Below the pieces are notes generated by a model that made no database searches, had not been told where the DNA came from, and saw nothing but the letters and a program-made list of their open reading frames with translations. From Salinigranum marinum (lineage in GTDB: Archaea; Halobacteriota; Halobacteria; Halobacteriales; Haloferacaceae), in the NCBI RefSeq assembly GCF_024228675.1, contig NZ_CP100463.1, forward strand, positions 1 through 64,000: a stretch of 64,000 bases of DNA, given 5' to 3'. Of this stretch, positions 24,625-32,557 are shown in pieces. The translations under genes were made by a program, and so were the position numbers. Each line of letters opens with the position of its first letter. Position 1 is the stretch's first letter.

Positions 24625-25413
24625 TCACAGTTGCTCGATCGTGAGCGGCTCCGCGGCGTCCCAGTACCGCTCGAACAGGCCGTCCGCCCACGAGCGCACC
24701 TCGGGTTCGTCCACGTCGATCGACGCCTGAAGGATGCCCGTGTCGTCGCGCAAGAAGAGGTGAACGACCGAGTCGGCGATCGTCGCGGCCACGGGGATCG
24801 GCTCGTCGGCGATCCGAACCGTCGCGCTCTCCGCGGTGAGCAGCTCACGGAGCTGTCGGCGCAGCTGTGAGTCGTCGGCGATCGCGTCGATCGCGTCAGA
24901 CGAGAAGACGCCCTCGAACCGCTGGTCGCCGGCTTTCGTCCGTTCGGAGATGACGTCGAGGCTCCCCTCGTTGAACGCGTACGAGACGATTCGGACCGTG
25001 CTGGCGTCGCCGAGGAGTTCGAGTGCACGCTGCACCGGCGCGTTCGGGCGGATCCGGCTCGGCGTCGTGATCGTCGCCGTCGTCAGGTGTTCGAGGTCGA
25101 ACGTGATCGACTCCGCCGGCAACCACCGGACGACCGGCCGGAGTTCGGCGTCGGCGTCGAGGATCTCGACCAACTCGCCGAACCCGCGCGAGACGAGCGT
25201 ACCGGTCACCGTCGCCCGGTACGTGCTACCGTCGCGTTCGATCCAGGCGCGCTCCTCGAAGTCGCGGAGGATCCGCCCGAGCGTCGGCTGTGAGGCACCG
25301 GTCAGTTCGACGAGTTCGCGTCGTGTGCGGGGCTCTTCGGCGAGGTAGCCGAGCGCCTCCACGCGGTTCGCCGAGAGCGCGAGGAACTCGATCTCCGCTA
25401 ACGCCGATTCCAT
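24625..25413 (-). CDS. FilR1-like transcriptional regulator
   Basis: A 262-residue regulator with an N-terminal winged helix (RVEALGYLAEEPRTRRELVE, then LTGASQPTLGRILRDFEERA) and a C-terminal ligand domain of the FilR1/methanogenesis-regulator middle-domain type (TTATITTPSRIRPNAPVQRA onward). Haloarchaea have many paralogues. It is divergent from an EamA transporter, with palindromic GAAAC boxes in the shared gap, so control of that transporter and of itself is likely. Confidence 0.8.
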   Translation of the reverse strand: MESALAEIEFLALSANRVEALGYLAEEPRTRRELVELTGASQPTLGRILRDFEERAWIERDGSTYRATVTGTLVSRGFGELVEILDADAELRPVVRWLPAESITFDLEHLTTATITTPSRIRPNAPVQRALELLGDASTVRIVSYAFNEGSLDVISERTKAGDQRFEGVFSSDAIDAIADDSQLRRQLRELLTAESATVRIADEPIPVAATIADSVVHLFLRDDTGILQASIDVDEPEVRSWADGLFERYWDAAEPLTIEQL

Positions 25414-25456
25414 ACCCCGGGTTGTGAGGGCGGGGGCTAAACGGCTTTCGAGTCGC

Positions 25457-25540
25457 GAAACGGTTTCACGCCGTGAACCGTCCGCTCCCCCGGGTCGGGA
25501 GTTTCTTCCAGTGAAACGATTTCTGAAGCAACGTATATGC
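25457..25540. promoter_or_regulatory. Divergent control region with GAAAC/GTTTC palindromes
   Basis: GAAAC-G-GTTTC (25457-25467) is a perfect palindrome; CGGTTTCACGCCGTGAACCG (25461-25480) is a near-palindrome; GTTTC-N7-GAAAC spans 25501-25517. A TATA-like ACGTATATG (25531-25539) then lies about 28 bases before the ATG at 25564. These are likely operators for the FilR1-like regulator. Confidence 0.5.
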
Positions 25541-25563
25541 CCGGCTCCCGTACTCCGGGGTAG

Positions 25564-25620
25564 ATGAGTTCACTGACGCGATCACGGATCGTCCCGCCGG
25601 GCCGGAGGGGTGACCGCTGA
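25564..25620 (+). CDS. Predicted 18-residue leader peptide upstream of EamA transporter
   Basis: MSSLTRSRIVPPGRRGDR begins about 28 bases after a TATA box, as a leaderless transcript would, and its TGA shares its last base with the transporter ATG (TGATG). It resembles the arrangement at 12338. The peptide is basic and has no domain; a coupling or attenuator role is inferred. Confidence 0.4.
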   Translation: MSSLTRSRIVPPGRRGDR

Positions 25621-26570
25621 TGGGCACGCGCCGTCGGCTCGCGCTGTTCGTCGCGGCCAGTCTCCTGTTGGGAGGGACGTTCGTGGCGGCGAAGGCGGGG
25701 CTCGCGTACTTCCCGCCCCTGCTGTTCGTCGCGCTCCGGTTCGATATCGCGGCGGTCGCACTGCTCGCGTACGTCGCCGCGACGTCGTCCCGTGCGGCGC
25801 TTCGCCCGACGTCGGTCCGCGATATCGTCGGGATCCTCGCGACCGGCGTGTTCGTCATCGGGCTCGCCAACGCGTTCCTGTTCGTCGGGCAACAGCACGT
25901 CTCCAGTGGCGTCGCGGCGATCGTCTTCAGCCTCAACCCGATCCTGACGCCCGTGTTCGCGATGGTCGTGCTCGCGAACGACCGACTGTCGACCCGCGGT
26001 GCGGTCGGGATGCTCGTCGGGCTGGTCGGGGTCGGCCTCGTCGTCCAGCCCGATCCGGCGAACCTCCTCGGCGGGGACGCCCTGTGGAAGGGCGTCGTGT
26101 TCATGGGTGCGGTGGCCGGCGCGCTGGGGACCGTCCTCATTCGGTGGGCCGACTCGGACCTCTCGAGCACCGTCCGGACGGCGTGGGCGCTCCCGGTGAG
26201 CGCGCTACTCACGCACGGCGCGAGTTTCGTCTCGGGCGAACGGATCGCCGCGATCACGTGGACCCCGAGCGCGGTCGTCGCGCTGGGATACGTCGGGATC
26301 TTCGCGGGCGCGATGGCGTACATCGCCTACTTCGGCCTCCTCGACGAGGTCGGCCCGATCCACGGGAACCTCGTGTTCTACGCCGTGCCGATCGTCGCGA
26401 CCCTCGGCGGGGTGGCCCTCTTGGGCGAGTCGATCTCGGCGCTCACGCTCGTCGGCTTCGCGACGATCTTCGTGGGGTTCGCCATCCTCGCCAGCGAATC
26501 GATCGCCGCCGAGGTGGCGGAGCGGTACCCCGTCGTCGTCGCGCGGATGGCCTCGAAAGACCTCGTCTGA
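25620..26570 (+). CDS. EamA-family (DMT) transporter
   Basis: A 316-residue, ten-helix transporter built of two EamA repeats (first from LFVAASLLLGGTFVAAKAGL, second from WKGVVFMGAVAGALGTVLIR). DMT proteins export or import metabolites such as amino acids, nucleosides or sugars; specificity cannot be read. It is divergent from a FilR1-like regulator and is coupled to a short leader ORF by a one-base overlap. Confidence 0.87.
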   Translation: MGTRRRLALFVAASLLLGGTFVAAKAGLAYFPPLLFVALRFDIAAVALLAYVAATSSRAALRPTSVRDIVGILATGVFVIGLANAFLFVGQQHVSSGVAAIVFSLNPILTPVFAMVVLANDRLSTRGAVGMLVGLVGVGLVVQPDPANLLGGDALWKGVVFMGAVAGALGTVLIRWADSDLSSTVRTAWALPVSALLTHGASFVSGERIAAITWTPSAVVALGYVGIFAGAMAYIAYFGLLDEVGPIHGNLVFYAVPIVATLGGVALLGESISALTLVGFATIFVGFAILASESIAAEVAERYPVVVARMASKDLV

Positions 26571-26864
26571 TCGGGCATCCCCGTCCGGACGTGGGGGAGC
26601 AGTCGACCACGCCGAACGGGCGAGAACGGAAGGAAAACGGAAGGAGAGCGGTGGCGAGAGGGGCAGTCTCGCCACGGGGGCAGGAGCTCGATGCCGACAG
26701 GGCGGCTGTCGGCGGTGATGGCTACCGTCCCCGGCGTGATAGTCCCGGTGGAGGCTACGACGCCGGCTTGAGTCACCCCGTCACACACCGTCACGGATGG
26801 GGATGCGCGGTCGGAGCCGGGGTGCCCAAAGCTACTCGTGTCTCTCCGCCGTGGACTGTGGACG

Positions 26865-26966
26865 ATGGACGACCCGGATCACGAGGACGACGACGAAGAC
26901 GACGAGGACCGGATCAACGAGCCACTCGACCGCGTGATCGACTTCCTCGCGACGTACCTCCCCTGA
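26865..26966 (+). CDS. Possible 33-residue acidic microprotein
   Basis: It starts MDDPDHEDDDEDDEDR and ends in an amphipathic segment INEPLDRVIDFLATYLP. The acidic head with a hydrophobic tail is more protein-like than the surrounding shadow frames. No ribosome site or strong TATA box is evident, and no homologue is recalled, so this is tentative. Confidence 0.35.
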   Translation: MDDPDHEDDDEDDEDRINEPLDRVIDFLATYLP

Positions 26967-27261
26967 CCGACCGTCCACGGCGTCGCAGTCACCGACGGAA
27001 TCGCCACAGCCGAGCCGCCGTGGGTCGGTCGAAGAGCGTGAGTCGGGGGAGGAACGACACGGCTTCGCGCGCCCGGAGCGGACCGCCTTCGGGACCCACC
27101 CGGTGTCCGGACCAGTACACGGGCTGATAATCGGCGGTCAACGTCGAAACCACCACAGGAACGTTTATTACGCATATCGAACGAACAAAGGGACAGACGA
27201 CGCCCTGATATCAGTTCATGAACCGTCCCGGAATGGAGTATGAGACGAGAGTTCCGGTCGG

Positions 27262-28995
27262 ATGACCGGCGGACAGTGGGCGTACTCCCCGCACGTCGTC
27301 CCGTTTCTCGTCTCCGCGCTCGTCTCGACGGTTCTGGCCGTCTACATCGCTCGGCATCCACGGACGGATCTGACGGACCGGACCGCGCTGACGCTGACCG
27401 TGCTGTTGGTGCTGGCGGCGGAGTGGTCGGTGGCCTACCTGTTCCGGTTGATCAGCGTGGGGCAACAGGCCAAGCTGACCTGGGTGCTGGTCGAGTACGC
27501 TGGCTCTGGCTTTTTGCCCGTCGGCTGGTTCTTGCTGGCCGTCGAGTACGCCGGTTACGGCTCGCGTCTCACGCCGCGCCGAGTAGTCTTACTCACGATC
27601 GAGCCCTTCCTGGCGTTCCTCTTGGTCGCGACGAACCCCACTCATCAGCTGATGTGGACGGACGTCCAGCTCGCTATGGTAGGCTCGATCACGGTTCTCG
27701 ACCGGGCGTTCGGTCCGTGGTTTTACCTCCACATCGCGTACTCGTACACGCTGATCGTCGTCGGGAGCGTCCTCTTCGTCAAGGCGTTCGTCGGGTCGGA
27801 GCGCCCGTACCGAGGGCAGATCGCTGCGCTGACCGGAGCGGTAGTCGCGCCGTTCGCCGGAAACGTCGGGTTCGTCTTCGATCTCGGCTTCTTCTCCCGG
27901 ATCGAGTTCACCTCGGCGGGGTTCACCGTCGCGTGCGCGTTCCTCGCGTTTGCGATCGTTCGCTACCGCCTGCTCGATCTGACACCGATCAGTCACGCGG
28001 TCACCGTCGGGAACATCCGAGACGCGTACGTCGTGGTGAACCGGGAGCATCGGGTCGTCTACGTCAATCCCGCCGCCGGCGAACTGTTCGACGTCGATCC
28101 CGGCTCGATCGGGGGCTCCGTGGAGGCGACCCTTCCGATACCGACCGAACTGTTCGTCGAGTGGGAGTCGGAGCCGATCCGCCGTGAAGTCGTGATCGAA
28201 CGCGAGGGAGAAAAGCGCTACCTCGACGGGGTCGTGACGCCGATCGTCGGCTCACGGATGCGCGGGTGGTCGGTGATCTTCCGGGACGTCACGGAACGCC
28301 GCAAGCGCGAGCGCGAGCTCCGGCGACAGAACGAACGACTGGACGAGTTCGCGAGCGTCGTGGCCCACGACCTGCGGAACCCGATGAACGTCGCTCAGGG
28401 ACGGGTGGCGCTCGCTCGGGAGGGGTCGGAGAACGAACACCTGGAGATCGCCGCCGAATCCCTGCGACGCATCGAAACCATCATCGACGATACCCTGACG
28501 TTGGCCCGGCAGGGGAAGTCGGTCGGCGAACTGGAGTCGGTCGGCCTCCAGCCGGTGGTCGAACAGTGCTGGGGGATCGTCTCCACGGCCGACGCCGAAC
28601 TCACGGTCGAAGGGACTCTCACGGTCCGGGCGGACCCCGGACGGCTTCGACACATCGTGGAGAACCTGCTCCGGAACGCGGTCGAACACGGTGGTGACGA
28701 CGTGACCGTGCGCGTCGGCCCGCTCGCCGACGGCTTCTACGTCGAGGACGACGGCCCGGGCGTGCCGGACGAGATCCGTGGGGCGGTCTTCGAGCCGGGG
28801 TACACCGACAGCCGGGGTGGAGTCGGTCTCGGGCTGACGATCGTCAAACGGATCGCCGAAGCACACGGGTGGAGTGTCACGCTCACGGAGGGTCGCAAGC
28901 GCGGTGCCCGGTTCGAGTTTACCGGCGTCGACGTGGCCTCCTCGGGGCCGCGTGAGCCGGCTGGGGACGGGGGCCACGAGTCCCGGACGGAGTGA
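27262..28995 (+). CDS. Membrane sensor histidine kinase (7TM-PAS-HisKA-HATPase)
   Basis: A 577-residue kinase. Residues 10-235 hold seven helices of the histidine-kinase N-terminal 7TM type, 245-345 a PAS domain, then HisKA with H369 in VVAHDLRNPM, and HATPase with the N box LLRNAVEHG, DDGPGVP and GVGLGLTIVKRIAEAHGW. All catalytic motifs are intact. No response regulator is adjacent, which is usual in haloarchaea. AT-rich GTTTATTACGCATATCG at 27165-27181 is a probable promoter element, with the start 80 bases on. Confidence 0.9.
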   Translation: MTGGQWAYSPHVVPFLVSALVSTVLAVYIARHPRTDLTDRTALTLTVLLVLAAEWSVAYLFRLISVGQQAKLTWVLVEYAGSGFLPVGWFLLAVEYAGYGSRLTPRRVVLLTIEPFLAFLLVATNPTHQLMWTDVQLAMVGSITVLDRAFGPWFYLHIAYSYTLIVVGSVLFVKAFVGSERPYRGQIAALTGAVVAPFAGNVGFVFDLGFFSRIEFTSAGFTVACAFLAFAIVRYRLLDLTPISHAVTVGNIRDAYVVVNREHRVVYVNPAAGELFDVDPGSIGGSVEATLPIPTELFVEWESEPIRREVVIEREGEKRYLDGVVTPIVGSRMRGWSVIFRDVTERRKRERELRRQNERLDEFASVVAHDLRNPMNVAQGRVALAREGSENEHLEIAAESLRRIETIIDDTLTLARQGKSVGELESVGLQPVVEQCWGIVSTADAELTVEGTLTVRADPGRLRHIVENLLRNAVEHGGDDVTVRVGPLADGFYVEDDGPGVPDEIRGAVFEPGYTDSRGGVGLGLTIVKRIAEAHGWSVTLTEGRKRGARFEFTGVDVASSGPREPAGDGGHESRTE

Positions 28996-29093
28996 GTTCG
29001 GGAGAGGCGACCAGCCGGGTCGCATGGACACACTGTGGCTCGCAGCTGTCGCCCGCCGATCCCACCGGAGCCGTCAGTGTCGTCGGCGACGAC

Positions 29094-29495
29094 CTACTCG
29101 GAACGGGTTCGGTCCGAACCGACCGGTGCGATGTACGCGTTCTTCCAGGCGTCTCCCTCACGCCACTGCCAGTAGTAGTACCGGTACGACCGCTCGTCGG
29201 TTCGTTTGGTCGTCTTCACCGTGACGTAGGCTCCGCTGGCCGGGACGTCCTCGTACTCCGTCGGATCGGTGGAGACGCCGCGTTCGCGGAGCGCCGCGAG
29301 TTCCGCCTCGCCGACCGCGTCGGCAGCCCGGCGACGGTCGCGGTCGTGCTGGCGGCGGTGCCGTTTCCACTCGGCGAGTCGGCGCGCGTACGCCGCGACC
29401 GTCTCCAGCCGCTCGGGAGACTGCTTCGCGAGCGGTTCGACGAGATACGTCGGCAGATCCGGTTCGGGCGGGCGTTCGGGCGGCTCCTCGTCCAT
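29094..29495 (-). CDS. Haloarchaeal conserved protein with basic coiled region
   Basis: A 133-residue protein: Pro/Glu-rich start, a long Arg-rich helix (YARRLAEWKRHRRQHDRDRR), and a C-terminal strand-rich block YVTVKTTKRTDERSYRYYYW followed by QWREGDAWKNAYIAPV. The last block resembles a small haloarchaeal domain (DUF6788-like) seen in stand-alone proteins. Function unknown; nucleic-acid binding would fit the charge. Its promoter region contains a long inverted repeat. Confidence 0.6.
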   Translation of the reverse strand: MDEEPPERPPEPDLPTYLVEPLAKQSPERLETVAAYARRLAEWKRHRRQHDRDRRRAADAVGEAELAALRERGVSTDPTEYEDVPASGAYVTVKTTKRTDERSYRYYYWQWREGDAWKNAYIAPVGSDRTRSE

Positions 29496-29497
29496 AG

Positions 29498-29536
29498 TTA
29501 CCCCACAACGCCGACAGATATCACTCTGTGGGGTAA
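29498..29536. promoter_or_regulatory. Inverted repeat TTACCCCACA ... TGTGGGGTAA at a start codon
   Basis: Perfect 10-bp arms at 29498-29507 and 29527-29536 with a 19-base spacer lie directly upstream of the ATG at 29495 (minus strand), covering the expected promoter. The same arms recur at 34290-34330, where no gene is visible. Confidence 0.5.
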
Positions 29537-29581
29537 TCCGGGTCTCTCTGGGAGTTCCGGGCGACGAGGAACGCCAACCGA

Positions 29582-30442
29582 TCACCGCGGCAGGACCGGT
29601 CGATAGCCGCCGAGTCGGCGGAGGCCGTACTCGACGCCCCCCGTGGCGAGGAGGATCCCGAGGAAGAAGAACCACCCGCCGAAGTAGAGCGCGTGCGGGT
29701 CGTCGACGCTCGCCGTGAACTCCGCACGGACGTCCAGCAGGACGAACACCGACAGGAGACCGGCTGGAGCGACGAGGACGTGCCGAACGAGGAGGAACAG
29801 CGGGACCGCGGCCAGGATCCACATACCGACGGCACCGAACGGATACAGGATCGAATCGAAGCCGCCCGAGGCCGTCACGCCGAGGCGGGAGGCGAACCAC
29901 ACCATCGCCACGGCGTGGACGAGCCCCCCGGTCGCCGCGACGGTCGCCGCCCGCCGTCGGGAGGTGGGAACCGACAGCCAGGGCGGCGGCGCGCGTACGT
30001 CCGGAAGCCAGTCTCGCGTGGTTCGCACGACGTACTCGAACAGGCCGATGAAGAGGAAACAGACGGTCCAGACCGACGCGTTGGTCATGTAGCGGACGAT
30101 GTACAGTCCGTTCTCCACGACGGTGATGCCGGTCGGTTCGGCGAGGCGTTCGAGTTCGGCGACGTCACGGAACGTCGGGCCGGGCGGCGTCAGTTCCACG
30201 CCGAGGACGTAGCCGGTCGTCGCGACGAGGCCGACGAACGGCGCGACGAGGCGGTATCGGAGAGCCAACCACACCGGGAGCGACGCGACGAGAGCGAGAC
30301 CGCCGTAGCGCCAACCGGCTCCGACGGCGGTGTACGCCGCGGGTCCGACCGTATATCCGAGAGCGTGAGCGACCGCGAGCAACCCGACCGCGTGGCCGGC
30401 ACCGACGAAGAGGCTGATGAGGAGTGATCGCCTGGAGGGCAT
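29582..30442 (-). CDS. Multi-pass membrane protein of unknown function
   Basis: A 286-residue protein, MPSRRSLLISLFVGAGHAVG at its start, with about eight hydrophobic segments spread over the length. A conserved-looking loop GPTFRDVAELERLAEPTG lies on one side. No family recognised with certainty. It is followed, on the same strand and 87 bases later, by the conserved protein at 29094. Confidence 0.6.
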   Translation of the reverse strand: MPSRRSLLISLFVGAGHAVGLLAVAHALGYTVGPAAYTAVGAGWRYGGLALVASLPVWLALRYRLVAPFVGLVATTGYVLGVELTPPGPTFRDVAELERLAEPTGITVVENGLYIVRYMTNASVWTVCFLFIGLFEYVVRTTRDWLPDVRAPPPWLSVPTSRRRAATVAATGGLVHAVAMVWFASRLGVTASGGFDSILYPFGAVGMWILAAVPLFLLVRHVLVAPAGLLSVFVLLDVRAEFTASVDDPHALYFGGWFFFLGILLATGGVEYGLRRLGGYRPVLPR

Positions 30443-30935
30443 GAGTCGTTTTCCCGCCGCCGGCCGCTTCTGTCTTGTCCCGTCCGTCCCGTCGAGGACG
30501 CCGCGTCGGCGACCCCGACTGCGAGGGCGGAACGGGACTGTCCGACGGCCGAACGCGGGCGCGGATGGGGGTCTTTCGGAGACGTTCAATTGTATATTTG
30601 ATACAATACTAATCCGACGGAAAGTCGAACCTCGTCCTCCGATCCACGAACGGGTTCGGTTCGGTTTGGTTCTCGCCAGAGAACGGACACGCGGTTCGAA
30701 GGCGTTCGATCGACATGCTCGAACGCCGATTCGATCGACTGACCCCCAAATCCGACGCGTTCTCATCGGGAGGGTCAGTACGTACGCGGGAGAGTTGGCA
30801 CGTACGTCCGCGACCGTCGATCGAGTACGGAGTTCGGCGAGGAACGGGAATCTGGTGTTTAGTCGGGCAAGTATAATGTAAATAGTAGCCAATAGTGGAC
30901 AATAGTAATACCCGGCAGTTTCGAGACAACGCCCG
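30443..30935. other. Gene-free stretch with AT-rich patches
   Basis: No convincing gene. It holds the inverted repeat at 30588 and an AT-rich patch with CAATAGT repeated at 30891-30897 and 30901-30907. GCCCG-TCAAG-CGGGC at the end of the downstream gene could be a small terminator hairpin. Confidence 0.5.
30588..30608. promoter_or_regulatory. AATTG-N11-CAATA inverted repeat (site D)
   Basis: ATTGTAT-ATTTG-ATACAAT is a perfect 7-bp inverted repeat (30589-30607). In the form ATTG-N11-CAAT it has the spacing of sites A-C in the sulfur/respiration block. It is 146 bases upstream of the membrane protein start at 30442. Confidence 0.45.
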
Positions 30936-31907
30936 TCAAGCGGGCTGGTCGTCGTCGCGTGCGGCCTCCTCGACGGCCGCGGCACCGGTTCGCTCGCCGC
31001 TGACGAGGAACTCCACGAGGAACGCGGCGAACCGTTCGTTGTCCCCGACGGCGACGCGCTCGGTCCGGAGGAACGAACTGTCGCCCAGGATGACCACGTT
31101 CGCCCGTTCTCTGTGGACGGCGACGGGGTGAGCGGCCGTCCCGTCGGTGCCGGACTCCTGCGTGTTCGGGGTCGCTCGCAGGAGCACCGTCCCGCCGCGG
31201 GCGTGGACCGACGCCGCGGTGAACATCGTGACGCTGTCGAGGTCGAGTCCCGACTCCGATGTCGGCTCCGCGACGACGTGTCTGTAGTTGCCGCCGTTCG
31301 TCTCGGAGTTGTAGAGGTACTCGGTCCCGAGACTCGCGTCGTACCGCGCGGCGAGCGCGGTGAGCGCGCTCTCTTCGGCGCTAAACGAGGTGGCGAGGAG
31401 CGTGCCCGACGGCTGCACGCGGGTGGGTTCGCCGACGAGTAGCAGGTGGCCCCCTTCGCGGGTGAACGTCCTGACGGTGGCCACCTCGTTGCGCTCGAAC
31501 TCCTCCGCCGGGTCGACGACGACGAAGGCGTTCGCGTTCGACAGCGCCTGGTCGAGCGTCCGGCTGCCGTCGTGGAACCGGACGCTGTAGCCGACCGACG
31601 TCACCGCCTCGACGAGCGGGGCGAGGTCGGCCCGGCCGATCCGGTTCGAGTGGCTCCGGTCGATGACGACGACCCCGCTGCGGGTGCCGGCGCTCGCGGC
31701 CACGTCGATCTCTCCCTCGGCGGGAGCCGGCGTGGCCGCCAGGCGTTCGGCATCGTACTCCGGCGTCGCGAGCGGTGCTCGATCCGTCGGGCCGGCGGTG
31801 GCGTCGGGGGCCGCGAACGCGAACGACGCCGCAACGACCAGAGCGACGGCGAGCGCGGCGACGGCGAGCCGTTTCGCGAGCGCCACGCCGAGTGTTCCGG
31901 CCGTCAT
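30936..31907 (-). CDS. DUF4350-domain secreted/membrane-anchored protein
   Basis: A 323-residue protein with an N-terminal hydrophobic helix (LAVAALAVALVVAASFAFAA) that could be a signal or anchor, then a DUF4350 domain: VVVIDRSHSNRIGRADLAPL, EGGHLLLVGEP, and VVILGDSSFLRTERVAVGDN. DUF4350 resembles a glutamine-amidotransferase-like fold found in membrane-linked operons. Such genes often sit with MoxR and DUF58 genes, none of which are present here. Start at 31907 (MTAGTLGVALAKRLA). Confidence 0.75.
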   Translation of the reverse strand: MTAGTLGVALAKRLAVAALAVALVVAASFAFAAPDATAGPTDRAPLATPEYDAERLAATPAPAEGEIDVAASAGTRSGVVVIDRSHSNRIGRADLAPLVEAVTSVGYSVRFHDGSRTLDQALSNANAFVVVDPAEEFERNEVATVRTFTREGGHLLLVGEPTRVQPSGTLLATSFSAEESALTALAARYDASLGTEYLYNSETNGGNYRHVVAEPTSESGLDLDSVTMFTAASVHARGGTVLLRATPNTQESGTDGTAAHPVAVHRERANVVILGDSSFLRTERVAVGDNERFAAFLVEFLVSGERTGAAAVEEAARDDDQPA

Positions 31908-31964
31908 GCTCGGACTCCGTCGTGGGAGCGGCAAATACCTTCCGACGGACGTTAGCTCACACTC

Positions 31965-32525
31965 CATGGGTTCCGAAGCAAATCTTGGTCGTGCGGCCTC
32001 TAGCGAGTGATTTCTATCGGATCACAAGCAGCGGATATCACGGTCAGACGCTAATCGAACAAGACGTTGACAGTCAATGCGCTAGGACGCACGGGTTAGA
32101 GGTATCCAACCCTCTACTATCTAACCCTCCACTATTTCCGAAGCTTTTGCAGTCGCCTCCGATACGCACACCCTCACACCACCATTTCCGAAGCTATCTT
32201 GGGTGGCAAAAGGAGCGACCTTAGAGAAATATGCACCGCTTGCCGCAACAGGTGGTCAGTTACACTGAAATTATGATAATATAGTTACCTATCAATAAAA
32301 TAATATGGGACGTCTCGGACACTACGGGTCATCTTCACAAGAATTTGTTTTAGTTCTTCTCATACAATGGAGCCACGAGAGACGAGGGGACGTTGGTTTG
32401 AGCGAAAGCTTCGGAAACGGTGGAGTGAGAGTGTTATATATACAAACGAGCTTCGGACACCACGGTGGTGAATTAGTATTTAAACGTTCGAGCTTCGGAC
32501 GCTTAGGAAGCTACGGAAGCGGTGG
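31965..32525. other. oriC: Replication origin A: inverted ORB-like repeats and AT-rich unwinding region
   Basis: Six origin-recognition-box-like repeats of the type AGCTTCGGAAACGGTGG flank an AT-rich core. Three are in reverse orientation (31965-31983, 32126-32147, 32175-32195) and three forward (32405-32427, 32448-32466, 32510-32525). The core (about 32221-32315) includes ATTATGATAATATAG and CAATAAAATAATATG and should be the unwinding element. The arrangement, directly upstream of an orc1/cdc6 gene, is the standard haloarchaeal origin. Confidence 0.8.
32093..32137. repeat. 15-bp tandem repeat and stem next to origin A
   Basis: AACCCTCTACTATCT (32108-32122) is followed at once by AACCCTCCACTATTT (32123-32137), two mismatches apart. 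GGGTTAG (32093-32099) can pair with CTAACCC (32121-32127). It lies just outside the reverse ORB-like copies. Confidence 0.45.
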
Positions 32526-32557
32526 TTTTATGTCGTCCTCACGTGAGGACGGTCCAC

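Noticed and set aside
24012-25028. Minus-strand Ser/Pro-rich frame across the acidic tract
   Set aside because: It is the antisense reading of GAC/GAT codons and runs into the clear FilR1-like gene in another frame.
30609-30929. Minus-strand 106-codon frame in the gap before the DUF4350 gene
   Set aside because: No domain, mixed composition, starts inside AT-rich promoter-like DNA.
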